A model generated the notes under the pieces. That model was not told the DNA's origin. It saw only the letters and a list, made by a program, of their open reading frames with translations, and ran no database searches. This document shows positions 47,117-57,204 of a stretch of 64,000 nucleotides of DNA, one piece after another. Every line of letters starts with the position of its first letter. The stretch's first letter is position 1. The position numbers and the translations under genes are program-made. Source of the DNA: Knoellia sp. Soil729 (GTDB taxonomy: Bacteria; Actinomycetota; Actinomycetes; Actinomycetales; Dermatophilaceae); NCBI RefSeq assembly GCF_001427985.1, contig NZ_LMSA01000001.1:711791-775790 (forward strand), read 5' to 3'.

Positions 47117-47169
47117 CGCCCGACCGCCCCACCCGATCTCCCGTCCCTCCCCGGTGCGTCCCCGCCCCA

Positions 47170-47256
47170 CCTTTTCCGGCTGGTCACGGAAACGGAGCGT
47201 TCAGCCGGGAACTGTTCCCGGCTGAACGCTCCCTTGGCGTGATGAGCCGGAAAAGG
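47170..47256. terminator. Nested palindrome between the GH3 lipoprotein and tsaD
   Basis: Outer 12-bp arms CCTTTTCCGGCT (47170-47181) and complement (47245-47256) enclose a 19-bp perfect palindrome (47194-47212, 47214-47232) with a one-base centre. It is placed between convergent genes and presumably serves as a bidirectional terminator; the double structure is unusual. Confidence 0.7.
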
Positions 47257-47261
47257 GGAGG

Positions 47262-48308
47262 TCAGCTCTGGATCTGGGTGACCGGCATCGAGGAGTCCGC
47301 GGGCAGGTCGAGGCGGGAGGCGTCTCGTCCCTTGAGGACCATCTGGGCGCCCAGCGCCGCAACCATCGCCCCGTTGTCGGTGCACAGGCCGGGCCGCGGC
47401 ACCCGCAGCTCGATGCCCGCGTCGTCGCAGCGCGACTGCGCCATGGCCCGCAGCCGCGAGTTGGCCGCGACCCCGCCGCCGATCTGCAGGTTCTGGGCAC
47501 CCTGCTCACGGCAGGCGAGCACCGCCTTGCGGGTCAGCACGTCGACGACCGCCTCCTGGAACGACGCCGCGACGTCGACGACCGGCACGGGCTCCCCTGC
47601 GACCTCGCGGGCCTGGACCCAGCGCGACACGGCCGTCTTGAGACCCGAGAACGAGAAGTCGAAGCGGTGGCGCTCCATGTCGCGCCCGGTCGTCAGCCCC
47701 CGGGGGAAGTCGATCGTGACCTGCCCGTCCCGGGCCGCGCGGTCGATGTGCGGGCCGCCGGGGAACGGCAGGCCGAGCACGCGCGCGACCTTGTCGAAGG
47801 CCTCGCCGGCAGCATCGTCGATCGTTGACCCGAGGCTGCGGATGTCGCTCGTGACGTCGGGGACGAGGAGCAGGGAGGAGTGACCGCCGGACACGAGCAA
47901 CGCCACCGTCGGCTCGGGCAGCGGCCCGTGCTCGACGATGTCGACGGCGACGTGCGAGGCGAGGTGGTTGACGCCATAGAGCGGGAGGCCGAGAGAGAGG
48001 GCCAGCGCCTTGGCCGACGCGACGCCCACCATCAGCGACCCGGCCAGACCCGGTCCGGACGTCACCGAGATCGCGTCGAGGTCGCGCAGCTGCACCCCCG
48101 CCTCACGGCAGGCACGCTCGATCGTGGGCACCATCTCCTCGAGGTGGGCCCGGCTGGCGACCTCGGGCACGACGCCGCCGAAGCGGGCGTGGTCGTCGAC
48201 GCTGCTCGCCACTGCGTCGACGAGCAGGGTCTCGCCACGCACGAGGCCGACGCCGGTCTCGTCGCAGGACGTCTCGATGCCGAGGACGAGTGGCTGCTCG
48301 GCGGTCAT
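47262..48308 (-). CDS. tsaD: tRNA N6-threonylcarbamoyladenosine transferase (TsaD)
   Basis: 348 aa. With TsaB and TsaE it makes t6A37 in ANN-decoding tRNAs. N-terminal [14 protein letters not shown], metal-binding [10 protein letters not shown] (where the HLEGH of most TsaD is HLASH) and the ASNAT/kinase-like fold elements [11 protein letters not shown] are present. It is last of the glmS-to-tsaD run, ahead of the 47170 terminator. ATG overlaps rimI. Confidence 0.93.
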   Translation of the reverse strand: MTAEQPLVLGIETSCDETGVGLVRGETLLVDAVASSVDDHARFGGVVPEVASRAHLEEMVPTIERACREAGVQLRDLDAISVTSGPGLAGSLMVGVASAKALALSLGLPLYGVNHLASHVAVDIVEHGPLPEPTVALLVSGGHSSLLLVPDVTSDIRSLGSTIDDAAGEAFDKVARVLGLPFPGGPHIDRAARDGQVTIDFPRGLTTGRDMERHRFDFSFSGLKTAVSRWVQAREVAGEPVPVVDVAASFQEAVVDVLTRKAVLACREQGAQNLQIGGGVAANSRLRAMAQSRCDDAGIELRVPRPGLCTDNGAMVAALGAQMVLKGRDASRLDLPADSSMPVTQIQS

Positions 48309-48766
48309 GACTGCACTCCCTTGGATGGCAACAGCTTGCGCATGACGACCGCGTCGACATTGCCGGGCTGGTAGTAGCCGCGGCGCACGTTGAGCACGTC
48401 GTAGCCGCGCCGGTCATAGAGGGCACGGGCCGCCGCGTTGTCGGCGCGCACCTCGAGCATCAACGCCTCGGCGCCAGCACCGGCCGCTCGCGCCTCGAGC
48501 TCGTCGAGCAGCCCGTGCGCGAGTCCGGCGCCGCGGTGCGCGGGTGCGACGGTGATCGTCATGAGGTCGGCGACCTGTCCGCCGTGGTCCAGACCGGCGT
48601 ATGCCGCCAGCTCACCTTCTCGCGTCACGACGACGTAGTCGCGGCGCGGGCGTCCGGCCAGCTCCGCCCACCAGGAGGCCTCGGACCAGGCGTCGTCGGG
48701 GAAGGCCTCGTCCTCGAGGCGGACGAGGTCGGGGATGTCGGTCCAGGCCAGCTCGCGCGTGGTCAT
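48305..48766 (-). CDS. rimI: Ribosomal-protein-alanine N-acetyltransferase (RimI)
   Basis: 153 aa GNAT enzyme with the acetyl-CoA loop [15 protein letters not shown] and the C-terminal [19 protein letters not shown], the RimI signature. It is expected to acetylate the N-terminal Ala of ribosomal protein S18, though the family is broader. ATGA overlaps on both sides. Confidence 0.9.
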   Translation of the reverse strand: MTTRELAWTDIPDLVRLEDEAFPDDAWSEASWWAELAGRPRRDYVVVTREGELAAYAGLDHGGQVADLMTITVAPAHRGAGLAHGLLDELEARAAGAGAEALMLEVRADNAAARALYDRRGYDVLNVRRGYYQPGNVDAVVMRKLLPSKGVQS

Positions 48767-49419
48767 CGGGCCGCCCGCTCCGCGGTGGTCAGCGCATCGG
48801 GGCGACGCAGGTAGAGCGGCTCCACCGGCATCGGCTCCCCGGCGAGGATCCGGGAGACAGCGACTCGCGCCAGAACGGCGGCATCGACGTCCAGCACCGG
48901 TACGGGGCTGGCGAACAGGTCGGGGTAGAGCACGGGGCCACGGCCCGCGGTCGGCAGCGCTCGCACCTCGTCGGGGAGTTCGCCCGGACGGTCGACGGCC
49001 GGGTCGGTGAGCCGCTCCACGGAACCGGGGCGGACGGCATACCGCGCCCAGTAGACCTCCTTGCGCCGGGCATCGGTGGCGACCAGCAGCTCACCCTCGA
49101 CGAGCGTGGCCGCCTGCGCCGCCAGGGCGTCGAGGCTGCAGACGCCGTGCACGGGCACGCCGAGGGCGTGTCCCATCGTCAGGCCGGTGACCATGCCGAC
49201 CCTGAGCCCGGTGAAGGGGCCGGGACCGACACCCACAGCCACATCCGTGAGGTCCGACGGCCGCTTGCCGGCCTCGGCCAGGCAGGACTCGATCAGGGGC
49301 GCGAGCCACTCGGTGTGCGCCCGGGCGTCGAGATGGGTGCGCTCTGCCAGGGCGCGGCCCTCGTCGTGCAGGGCCACGGTGATGGCGGAGGTCGAGGTGT
49401 CGATGGCGAGGATCAGCAC
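48763..49419 (-). CDS. tsaB: tRNA t6A synthesis protein TsaB
   Basis: About 218 aa. ILAIDTSTSAITVALHDEG start, GVGPGPFTGLRVGM loop and the dimer interface partner of TsaD. GTG at 49419 overlaps the tsaE stop by 7 bp; the longer frame is rejected. No nucleotide-binding activity is expected from TsaB itself. Confidence 0.92.
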   Translation of the reverse strand: MLILAIDTSTSAITVALHDEGRALAERTHLDARAHTEWLAPLIESCLAEAGKRPSDLTDVAVGVGPGPFTGLRVGMVTGLTMGHALGVPVHGVCSLDALAAQAATLVEGELLVATDARRKEVYWARYAVRPGSVERLTDPAVDRPGELPDEVRALPTAGRGPVLYPDLFASPVPVLDVDAAVLARVAVSRILAGEPMPVEPLYLRRPDALTTAERAAR

Positions 49420-49868
49420 GGTGGGCCAGCCTTCCAGCGTTCGCCGTGGCCCGTGACCACGGCGGTGCGCGACTCGGTCTCGGGGTCGGCCTCGAGGAGG
49501 ATCTCGAGGCGGTCCTCGGAGAGGTCCTCGGCCAGGCCATGGCCCCACTCGACGACGGTCACACTCTCGTCGAGGGAGGTGTCGAGGTCGAGGTCGTCGA
49601 GCTCGGCCAGGCCGCCCAGGCGGTAGGCGTCGACGTGGACCAGCGCCGGTCCGCCGACGAGCGAGGGATGGATGCGCGCGATGACGAACGTCGGGGAGGT
49701 GATGGGCCCACGCACCCCCAGGCCGGCAGCCAGGCCCTGGGTGAGGGTCGTCTTGCCCGCGCCCAGCCCACCGGTGAGGAGGACGAGGTCACCTGCTCGC
49801 AGCTGGCGCCCCAGGGCCTCGCCGAAGCCGCGGGTGTCGTCGGCTGTGCCCAGCTCGCGATCCGTCAC
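49413..49868 (-). CDS. tsaE: tRNA t6A synthesis ATPase TsaE
   Basis: 151 aa with P-loop LTGGLGAGKTTLTQGLA (residues about 31-47), SPTF motif (TSPTFVIARIH) and YRLGG. Needed for turnover of the TsaBD complex. GTG start overlaps the upstream hydrolase (GTGA). Confidence 0.92.
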   Translation of the reverse strand: MTDRELGTADDTRGFGEALGRQLRAGDLVLLTGGLGAGKTTLTQGLAAGLGVRGPITSPTFVIARIHPSLVGGPALVHVDAYRLGGLAELDDLDLDTSLDESVTVVEWGHGLAEDLSEDRLEILLEADPETESRTAVVTGHGERWKAGPPC

Positions 49869-51154
49869 GAGCTGGCCCCGCTCTTGCCCTTGGTCCTGCT
49901 CTTGGCCCTAGTGGCGGGTCCGGGCGTCGTGGTCGAGCCGCCCCTGGCCTGCACCTGGGTCTTGGCCTGGGCCTTGGCCTTGGAGCCGGCCTTGGAGCCG
50001 GCCTTGGTCCGTGCTTGTGCCCGGCGGATGAGCCGGCCCTTGGCGATGTCGATGACGGTGCGGCGCACCCGTGGCTTGGAGCTGGCCCCGACCCCGGCTG
50101 CGGCGTCGGTCTCGGCGCGGTGGATGAGGGCGAGGACCTGGCCCGTGACGACCTCGGGGTGCTCGAGCATGATGAGGTGCCCGGAGTCCTGGACGACGAC
50201 GTGCTCGGCGCCGGGCAGTCGCTCGACGATCTCCTCGCTCCGAGCGGGCGGGGTCAGCAGGTCACCCGCACCGTTGACGACGAGAACCTCCTTGTCGACC
50301 AGCGCTGCGAGGGACTCGAACTCGTCGTGCATCCGGATCGCCGGCAGGAAGGCCGCCATGACCTCGAACGGGGTGGCGAGGATGAGGTCGGCCGCGAAGC
50401 TCACCGTCGACTCACCCACCGGGGAGTCGAACGAGAACCGCTCGACGACGGAGTCCTCGATGTTGCGACCGAACCGGCGCACCGGCGCGAGCCACCTCTG
50501 GTGCGGAGCGAGGCGGGAGAGCACGCGTGGTCCGGCCTGACCGATGGCCCGGCCGACGAGCGGCCCCATCCCCAGGTCGGTCAGTCCCTCGCCACCGGCG
50601 GCGGTCGAGATGAACGCGACCGCCATGACCCGTTCGCGCACGAGCTCGGCGTGGTGACGCGCCAGCGCCATCGTCGTCATCCCACCCATCGAGTGGCCGA
50701 CGAGGACGAGCGGCCCCTCGGGACAGGCCGCGTCGATGACCGCGCGCAGGTCGTGGGCGAGCTGCTCGATGGTGCTGCTCGCAAGCTCGGACATCTCCGA
50801 GCGCCCGTGGCTGCGCTGGTCCCAGAGGACGACGCGGTAGCCGGCCTGCACGAACGCGCGCCGCTGCAGGACCCAGCCGCGCAGGCTGAGGCAGAACCCG
50901 TGCGACATGACGATCGTCGGCAGGGCTGGGTCGAGGTCCGCGGGAGTGTCGATCTCGACGTGGAGGTTGAGCCCATCGGTGGCGATGACCTTGAGCTCGA
51001 CGTCGGCCACGTGGGCGAAGCCGTCGTCCGGGTCGAGCACGCTGAGCCGTCGTCGACCGGCAGCAGCCCGGTCGGCAGCCACCCCCGCCGCGGCAGCACC
51101 TGCTGCGGCAGCGGCCGCCGCTCCGAGCCCGATCGCTGCGCCGACACGCGCCAT
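49865..51154 (-). CDS. Alpha/beta hydrolase with basic Ala/Lys tail
   Basis: 429 aa. N-terminal Ala-rich helix (likely membrane or signal-like), catalytic Ser in GHSMGG, Asp in VNGAGDLLTP and His in DSGHLIM, the complete triad. The last 75 residues (from about 355) are a low-complexity K/R/A/T tail (RAQARTKAGSKAGSKAKAQA...) with no fold, similar to polybasic anchors. Function unknown. It begins in the alr stop (TGATG) and ends in the tsaE start, so it is translated as part of the run. Confidence 0.87.
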   Translation of the reverse strand: MARVGAAIGLGAAAAAAAGAAAAGVAADRAAAGRRRLSVLDPDDGFAHVADVELKVIATDGLNLHVEIDTPADLDPALPTIVMSHGFCLSLRGWVLQRRAFVQAGYRVVLWDQRSHGRSEMSELASSTIEQLAHDLRAVIDAACPEGPLVLVGHSMGGMTTMALARHHAELVRERVMAVAFISTAAGGEGLTDLGMGPLVGRAIGQAGPRVLSRLAPHQRWLAPVRRFGRNIEDSVVERFSFDSPVGESTVSFAADLILATPFEVMAAFLPAIRMHDEFESLAALVDKEVLVVNGAGDLLTPPARSEEIVERLPGAEHVVVQDSGHLIMLEHPEVVTGQVLALIHRAETDAAAGVGASSKPRVRRTVIDIAKGRLIRRAQARTKAGSKAGSKAKAQAKTQVQARGGSTTTPGPATRAKSRTKGKSGASS

Positions 51155-52329
51155 CAGGCGTCGCCCCCCACATGGACGCGAGGCAGCCGCCCGCTGATCC
51201 GGGTGACGATCTCGTAGTTGATGGTGTCGATGGCGGAGGCCCAGTCCTGAGCCGTCGGCTCACCATCGGTCCCCCGCCCGAAGATGACGACCTCGTCACC
51301 GGCACCGCCGGCGAAGTCGGGCCCGAGGTCGAGGACGAACTGGTCCATGCAGACCCGGCCGGCGATGGTGAGGCGCTGGTCGCCGACCCTGACCGGTCCG
51401 AGGTTGCCGGCGTGCCGCGGGATCCCGTCGGCGTAGCCGAGCGGCACCAGGCCCAGCACGGTGTCGCGAGGCGTCGTGTAGATGTGGCCGTAGCTCACGC
51501 CCTGACCGGCCGGCGCCGCCTTGACGAGGGCGAGACGAGCCGTGACCCTCATCGCCTCGCGGAGCCCGAAGTCCTGAGGCGCACCGAGGTTGGGCACCGG
51601 CGACAGCCCGTAGACGGCCAACCCGGGCCGGACGAGGTCGAAGTGGACGTCGGGGTTGGTCAGCGTGGCGGCGGAGTTCGCGAGGTGCCGGACCTGCGGT
51701 CGTATGCCGGCTCGCTCGAGCTCGGCGACCGCCTCGACGAATCGTTCGCGCTGGGCCAGGACGGTCGGGTGCCGTGGTGCGTCGGCCAGGGCGAAGTGGG
51801 ACCAGACGCCGATGACCTCGACGGCATGCTCTGCCACCACGGGGCCCAGGGTGGCAATGAGCTCGGTCCAGCCCTCCCCCAGCGCCCCGTTGCGCCCGAG
51901 GCCGGTGTCCACCTTGACGTGGATGCGTGCGGTCCGCCCACGCTGACGGGCAGCCGCCACCACCGCGTCGAGGGCCCACGGCGCCGAGACCGAGACGTCG
52001 ATGTCGGCGTCGATGGCGGCCCCGACGTCGGCACCGGGCACATAGAGCCACGTGAGCAACCGGGTCGTCACGCCGCCGGCGCGCAGTTGCAGGGCTTCGT
52101 TGAGCTGGGCGACACCCAGCCAGGTCGCGCCTCCGGCCACTGCGGCCCGGGCACTCGGCACGAGGCCATGGCCGTAGGCGTCGGCCTTGACGACCGCCAT
52201 GACCTCCGCGTTCGCCGCGCGCCGGGCGAGCTCACGCACGTTGTCGGAGATCGCATCGAGGTCGACGGTCACCCAGCCGGAGGCGCCCTCGGGCGGCGTG
52301 GCTGAGACGGGGGCGGCTGGCGTGGTCAT
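51154..52329 (-). CDS. alr: Alanine racemase
   Basis: 391 aa PLP enzyme making D-alanine for peptidoglycan. PLP Lys48 in VVKADAYGHG, the opposite-face Tyr in GVSYGHIYTT and Arg in LVRPGLAVYG are visible. It is in a run that also contains glmS and acpS, which serve cell-wall and lipid synthesis. Confidence 0.93.
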   Translation of the reverse strand: MTTPAAPVSATPPEGASGWVTVDLDAISDNVRELARRAANAEVMAVVKADAYGHGLVPSARAAVAGGATWLGVAQLNEALQLRAGGVTTRLLTWLYVPGADVGAAIDADIDVSVSAPWALDAVVAAARQRGRTARIHVKVDTGLGRNGALGEGWTELIATLGPVVAEHAVEVIGVWSHFALADAPRHPTVLAQRERFVEAVAELERAGIRPQVRHLANSAATLTNPDVHFDLVRPGLAVYGLSPVPNLGAPQDFGLREAMRVTARLALVKAAPAGQGVSYGHIYTTPRDTVLGLVPLGYADGIPRHAGNLGPVRVGDQRLTIAGRVCMDQFVLDLGPDFAGGAGDEVVIFGRGTDGEPTAQDWASAIDTINYEIVTRISGRLPRVHVGGDA

Positions 52330-52365
52330 GAGGCGATCAAGTCTAGGTGCGGTCGACTTCAGGGA

Positions 52366-53856
52366 TCAGCCGCGGGTGAGGAGGTGGGCAACCGCATCCG
52401 GTATGCCGTGTGCGACCCGCAGCGCACGCAGTGGCCCTCCGCGGCTGACCCGGTCGGCCGCGACGCCGTGGACGAGCGCGCCGAGCGCGCCCGCCCGGCT
52501 CGGCTCGAGGCCGGCGGCGAGGAGCGTCCCGATGAGCCCGGCGAGGACGTCACCGGCTCCGGCGGTCGCGAGCCACGGTGGGGCGTCGGACTGCGAGTAC
52601 ACGGGCTGCGTCGGGTCGGCGGGCACGACGAGGGTCGTCGAGCCCTTGAGGAGCACGGTCATGCCGGTGCGGTCGGCGAGCGCACGGGCGTGGCGCAGGG
52701 GCTCGGCCTCGACGGCCTCACGCTCGACCTGGCCTGCGCCGCGGGCCCGCCGTCGCGCACCCAGGCGGGTGAGGAGGGTGGCGAGCTCACCGGCGTGGGG
52801 GGTGAGCAGCGTCGGCCGCTCACGCCGGGCGTCGATGACGTCGTCGTCGACGAGCGCGAGCCCACCCGCATCGACGAGCACCGGCTCTGCCCCCGTGAGC
52901 GCCGCCCGGGCCACGTCGAGCTGCATCCTCGCCTCGCGGCGGGTGGACGTCGCGTCGAGCCCGGGACCGAGAACCCAGGCCTGCACGCGGCCCTCCCCGT
53001 GCACGACCTCGGGGACGGAGGCACGGATGAGCCCTTCGGGCGTGGGCGTGCCGATGTAGCGCACCATGCCGGCCCCGGCCTCCACGGCTGCCGTCACGCT
53101 GAGCACCGCGGCGCCGGAGTACTGCTCGCCACCGGCGACGACGCCCAGGACGCCTCGGGAGTACTTGTCGTCGTCCGGGCCCGGCACCGGCCAGAGGTCG
53201 GCGACGTCGTCGAAGGTCAGCCGGACGACAGCCGGCTCGGTGTCGAAGGTGAGGCCGATGTCGACGACGCTGAGCGTGCCGCAGGCCTGCTCGGTCGGGG
53301 GAAGAAGGTGCACGGGCTTGGCCACCGAGAACGTCACCGTCTCGTCGGCGAGGACCCCGTCGGGGTCGAACGCGGTGCCGTCGGCCGCCTGCCCGGACGG
53401 CACGTCGACGGCGATGACGTGCGCGTCGTCCGGGATGGCGGCGACCCACGCCGCCGCAGCCTCAGGAAGGCCCGGGCGGCCACCGAGGCCCACGATCCCG
53501 TCGAGGACGATGTCCGCCTCGGCGATGTCCTCGAGCGCCTCGGCGCCAGTCACGAGCACCACGCCCGCCGCCCGGGCCGCCTCGAGCGCCCCAGCGTGCA
53601 CTGCGGTGACGTCCAGGGCGGCAGCGCAGGTGACGCCGGACTCCGCGAGCTGCGCCACGGCATACAGGGCGTCTGCGCCGTTGTTGCCGCCGCCCACGAG
53701 GGCGACGACGGTCTCGGCGCCGAGCTGCGAGACGCGGGCCGCGACCACCTCGGCGAGGCCCTCGACCGCCCGTGCCATGAGCTCACCGGACGCCAGCTCG
53801 TCCTCGAGAGCCGCCTCAGCGGCATACACGTCTGCGGGCGACCAGGCCTCGATCAC
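52366..53856 (-). CDS. nnr: Bifunctional NAD(P)H-hydrate epimerase / ADP-dependent dehydratase
   Basis: 496 aa. N-terminal epimerase (YjeF_N) with GGGNNGADALYAVAQL and LDGIVGLGGRPG; C-terminal ribokinase-like dehydratase with DAPPWLATAGAGDVLAGLIG. It repairs damaged NAD(P)H. The GTG start and the preserved order (acpS upstream, alr downstream) are typical of actinobacteria. 36 bp separate it from alr. Confidence 0.92.
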   Translation of the reverse strand: MIEAWSPADVYAAEAALEDELASGELMARAVEGLAEVVAARVSQLGAETVVALVGGGNNGADALYAVAQLAESGVTCAAALDVTAVHAGALEAARAAGVVLVTGAEALEDIAEADIVLDGIVGLGGRPGLPEAAAAWVAAIPDDAHVIAVDVPSGQAADGTAFDPDGVLADETVTFSVAKPVHLLPPTEQACGTLSVVDIGLTFDTEPAVVRLTFDDVADLWPVPGPDDDKYSRGVLGVVAGGEQYSGAAVLSVTAAVEAGAGMVRYIGTPTPEGLIRASVPEVVHGEGRVQAWVLGPGLDATSTRREARMQLDVARAALTGAEPVLVDAGGLALVDDDVIDARRERPTLLTPHAGELATLLTRLGARRRARGAGQVEREAVEAEPLRHARALADRTGMTVLLKGSTTLVVPADPTQPVYSQSDAPPWLATAGAGDVLAGLIGTLLAAGLEPSRAGALGALVHGVAADRVSRGGPLRALRVAHGIPDAVAHLLTRG

Positions 53857-53873
53857 GATGGCTCCTCAGCTGT

Positions 53874-54224
53874 TCAGGACTCGGCGATGACGACGGCGGA
53901 GGCGATTCCCGCGTCGTGGGACAACGACACGTGGATGTGGTTGACGCCGAGCTCCGCGGCGCGTGCCGCCACCGTGCCGATCATCTCGATGCTGGGGCGA
54001 CCGTTGTCGTCGCGGACGACCGTGGCATCGGTCCAGGCGAGTCCGACGGGAGCACCGAGCGCCTTGGCCAGGGCCTCCTTCGCCGCGAACCGTGCTGCCA
54101 GAGAACGCATCGGCAGGTCGCGCTCGGTCTCGGTGAACAGCCGTGTGCGCAACGCCGGCGTCCGCTCCAGCGTCTCCGCGAAGCGCGCGATGTCGACGAC
54201 GTCGATCCCGGTGCCGAGGATCAC
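53874..54224 (-). CDS. acpS: Holo-[acyl-carrier-protein] synthase
   Basis: 116 aa. [15 protein letters not shown] with the Mg2+-binding Asp residues and [14 protein letters not shown] with the Glu are the two AcpS motifs. It transfers phosphopantetheine from CoA to ACP. GTG start, 1 nt after the glmS stop. Confidence 0.93.
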   Translation of the reverse strand: MILGTGIDVVDIARFAETLERTPALRTRLFTETERDLPMRSLAARFAAKEALAKALGAPVGLAWTDATVVRDDNGRPSIEMIGTVAARAAELGVNHIHVSLSHDAGIASAVVIAES

Positions 54225-54225
54225 G

Positions 54226-56085
54226 TCACTCGACCGTGACGCTCTTGGCGAGGTTCCTCGGCTGGTCGACGTCGAGGCCCTTGGCCGTCGAGAGGTGCAG
54301 GGCGAACATCTGCAGGGGCACGACCGTGAGCAGCGGCTGCAGCAGGGGCGACGTGTGCGGCACCCGGATGACCTCGTCGGCGAACGGGACGACGTCCTCG
54401 TCACCCTCCTCCGCGATGACGATGGTTCGGGCACCGCGGGCGCGGATCTCCTGGATGTTGGAGACGACCTTCTTGTGCAGGTCGTGGGGGGTGTCGGGCC
54501 CCGGGACCACGATGAAGACCGGCTGGCCGGCGTCGATGAGCGCGATCGGTCCGTGCTTGAGCTCACCGGCGGCGAAGCCCTCGGCGTGGATGTAGGCGAG
54601 CTCCTTGAGCTTGAGCGCACCCTCCATGGCGATCGGGTAGCCCACGTTGCGGCCCAGGAACAGCACCGAGCGGGTGTCGGCCATGAACCGGGCGATCTCC
54701 TTGACGCGGTCCATCTGCCCGAGCAGGTCCTCGATCTTGGCCGGGATCTCGTGGAGCTCGCGCATGACGGCCTTGGCGTCGTCGGCGAAGGTGCCACCGC
54801 GCAGCTGGGCGAGGTAGAGGCCGAGGATGTAGCAGGCGGTGATCTGGGCGAGGAATGCCTTGGTCGACGCCACGGCGATCTCGGGGCCGGCGTGGGTGTA
54901 GAGGACGGCGTCGGACTCGCGCGGGATGGTCGAGCCGTGGGTGTTGCAGATGCTCAGGGTGAGTGCGCCGAGGTCGCGGGCGTGCTTGACCGCCATGAGG
55001 GTGTCCATCGTCTCGCCGGACTGGCTGATCGAGACGACGAGCGAGCGCTCGTTGACGATCGGGTCGCTGTAACGGAACTCGTGGGCCAGCGCGACCTCGA
55101 CCGGGATGCGCGTCCAGTGCTCGATGGCGTACTTCGCGACCATGCCCGCATAGGCAGCCGTGCCACAGGCGACGACGGTGATGCGGTCGATGTTCTTGAG
55201 CTGCTCCTCGCTGATCCGCAGCTCGTCGAGCACGAGCTCGCCGTCGTCCTTGGTGCGTCCCAGCAGGGTGTCGCCCACGGCGTGCGGCTGGTCGAAGATC
55301 TCCTTCTCCATGAACGTCGCGTAGCCGCCCTTCTCGGCGGCGGCGGCATCCCAGGTGACCTCGTAGGCCTTGCCCTCGGCGGGAGCGCCGTCGAAGGTGA
55401 TGACCTCGTGGCCCTCGGGGGTGATCGTGACGATCTGGTCCTGGCCGAGCTCGAGGGCATGGCGGGTGTAGCCGATGAAGGCCGCGACGTCGGAGCCGAG
55501 GAAGTTCTCGCCGTCCCCCAGTCCCACGACGAGCGGGCTGTTGCGGCGGGCGCCGACGACGACGCCGGGCTGGTCGGCATGCACGGCGAGGAGCGTGAAC
55601 GCACCCTCGAGCCGGTTGACCACCTGCAGCATGGCCTGGGTGAGGTCGCCGATCTCGTCGAACGCGCTTCCCACGAGCTTGGCGGCGACCTCGGTGTCGG
55701 TCTCGCTCTGGAACTCGACGCCCTGCGCGAGCAGCTCCTTCTTGAGCGAGTGGAAGTTCTCGATGATGCCGTTGTGGATCAGGGCCAGCTTGTCGGCCGT
55801 GCCGCCCCGGTGCGGGTGGGCGTTGCCGTCGGTGGGTCCCCCGTGGGTCGCCCAGCGGGTGTGCCCGATGGCCGTGCGCGAACCGGAGAGCGGGTGCTCC
55901 TCGAGGGCGCCGCGCAGGTTCTCGAGCTTGCCGGCGCGCTTCTGCGACTGGACACCGCCGTCGGTGACCACGGCGATGCCGGCCGAGTCGTAGCCGCGGT
56001 ACTCGAGGCGGGCCAGCCCCTCCATGACCACGTCTTCCGCGCGGTCATCCATGGCCCTGCCGACATATCCGACGATTCCACACAT
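54226..56085 (-). CDS. glmS: Glutamine-fructose-6-phosphate aminotransferase (isomerising)
   Basis: 619 aa. N-terminal glutaminase with Cys2 (MCGIVGYVG) and the HTRWATHG segment, then two SIS domains; C-terminal [24 protein letters not shown] is the canonical end. It makes glucosamine-6-P, the entry to peptidoglycan. It is the first gene of the nine-gene run, 96 bp from the divergent coaA, so that gap should contain both promoters. Confidence 0.96.
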   Translation of the reverse strand: MCGIVGYVGRAMDDRAEDVVMEGLARLEYRGYDSAGIAVVTDGGVQSQKRAGKLENLRGALEEHPLSGSRTAIGHTRWATHGGPTDGNAHPHRGGTADKLALIHNGIIENFHSLKKELLAQGVEFQSETDTEVAAKLVGSAFDEIGDLTQAMLQVVNRLEGAFTLLAVHADQPGVVVGARRNSPLVVGLGDGENFLGSDVAAFIGYTRHALELGQDQIVTITPEGHEVITFDGAPAEGKAYEVTWDAAAAEKGGYATFMEKEIFDQPHAVGDTLLGRTKDDGELVLDELRISEEQLKNIDRITVVACGTAAYAGMVAKYAIEHWTRIPVEVALAHEFRYSDPIVNERSLVVSISQSGETMDTLMAVKHARDLGALTLSICNTHGSTIPRESDAVLYTHAGPEIAVASTKAFLAQITACYILGLYLAQLRGGTFADDAKAVMRELHEIPAKIEDLLGQMDRVKEIARFMADTRSVLFLGRNVGYPIAMEGALKLKELAYIHAEGFAAGELKHGPIALIDAGQPVFIVVPGPDTPHDLHKKVVSNIQEIRARGARTIVIAEEGDEDVVPFADEVIRVPHTSPLLQPLLTVVPLQMFALHLSTAKGLDVDQPRNLAKSVTVE

Positions 56086-56181
56086 GGTCGCCAGCCTAAT
56101 GGCTCGGATCGCACCGCCCGCACCACGCGCGCGCGTGCCTGAGCGGCCATCTCCCGCCCGATCTGCGGCCGGTGCGCCACA

Positions 56182-57174
56182 ATGGCGCGCGTGCCTGCCA
56201 CTCCCCCAGTCCCCTCGTCGGAACCGGATCCGACGGAGCCGCTGCCGTCGCCCTACCTGGACTTCACGCGCGGGAACTGGGCGGCCCGCAGGGACAACCA
56301 CCCGCTGAGCCTGACGCCGGACGACATCGCGCGGGTGCGTGGTCTCGGTGACCGCGTCGACCTGCGCGAGGTGGAGCAGGTCTACCTCCCGCTCTCGCGC
56401 CTGCTCGCCTTCTACGTCAACGCCACTGCGGGCCTGCATCGCGTGACGACGGACTTCCTGGGTGACCGTCCTGCCAAGGTGCCGTTCGTCATCGGTGTCG
56501 CCGGGTCCGTCGCCGTCGGCAAGTCCACGACAGCACGCGTGCTGCGCGAGCTGCTGCACCGCTGGCCCCAGACGCCTCGCGTCGACCTCATCACCACCGA
56601 CGGCTTCTTGAGGCCCAATGCCGACCTCGAGGCCCGAGGCCTGTTGCAGCGCAAGGGTTTTCCCGAGTCGTACGACCGTCGCGCACTGTTGCGCTTCGTC
56701 GCCGACGTCAAGTCCGGTATGCCGCGTGTGTCAGCCCCCGTCTACTCGCACCTGACCTACGACATCGTTCCGGGCGCCGAGATCGTGGTCGACCAGCCCG
56801 ACGTGCTCATCGTCGAGGGCCTCAACGTGCTGCAGCCAGCGACGGTGCGATCGGACCGCAGCACCCGCCAGGTGCTGTCGGACTACTTCGACTTCTCCGT
56901 CTATGTCGACGCCCCGGTCGAGCAGCTGCGCACTTGGTACGTCGAGCGCTTCCTGCGGCTGCGGGAGACGGCCTTCGCGGACCCGGAGTCCTACTTCCAC
57001 CGCTATGCCGACCTCACCGACGCACAGGCACGCGAGACGGCGGCCGGGATCTGGGAGCGCATCAACGAGCCCAACCTGCTGAGGAACGTGCTCCCCACCC
57101 GCGAGCGCGCCACCCTCGTGCTGACCAAGGGGCCCGACCACGCGGTGACCAACATCCGCCTGCGCCGCCTCTGA
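56182..57174 (+). CDS. coaA: Pantothenate kinase type I (CoaA)
   Basis: 330 aa. P-loop [12 protein letters not shown] and the substrate segment [19 protein letters not shown]. It phosphorylates pantothenate, the first step of CoA synthesis, and so supplies the co-substrate of acpS. ATG at 56182; the first 25 residues are variable, Pro-rich. Confidence 0.94.
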   Translation: MARVPATPPVPSSEPDPTEPLPSPYLDFTRGNWAARRDNHPLSLTPDDIARVRGLGDRVDLREVEQVYLPLSRLLAFYVNATAGLHRVTTDFLGDRPAKVPFVIGVAGSVAVGKSTTARVLRELLHRWPQTPRVDLITTDGFLRPNADLEARGLLQRKGFPESYDRRALLRFVADVKSGMPRVSAPVYSHLTYDIVPGAEIVVDQPDVLIVEGLNVLQPATVRSDRSTRQVLSDYFDFSVYVDAPVEQLRTWYVERFLRLRETAFADPESYFHRYADLTDAQARETAAGIWERINEPNLLRNVLPTRERATLVLTKGPDHAVTNIRLRRL

Positions 57175-57204
57175 CGGTGCCGCCGGCGCGTGGGTGCGGG
57201 CCGG

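Noticed and set aside
52384-56142. 1252-aa plus-strand frame opposite nnr, acpS and glmS
   Set aside because: Antisense shadow of well-supported genes.
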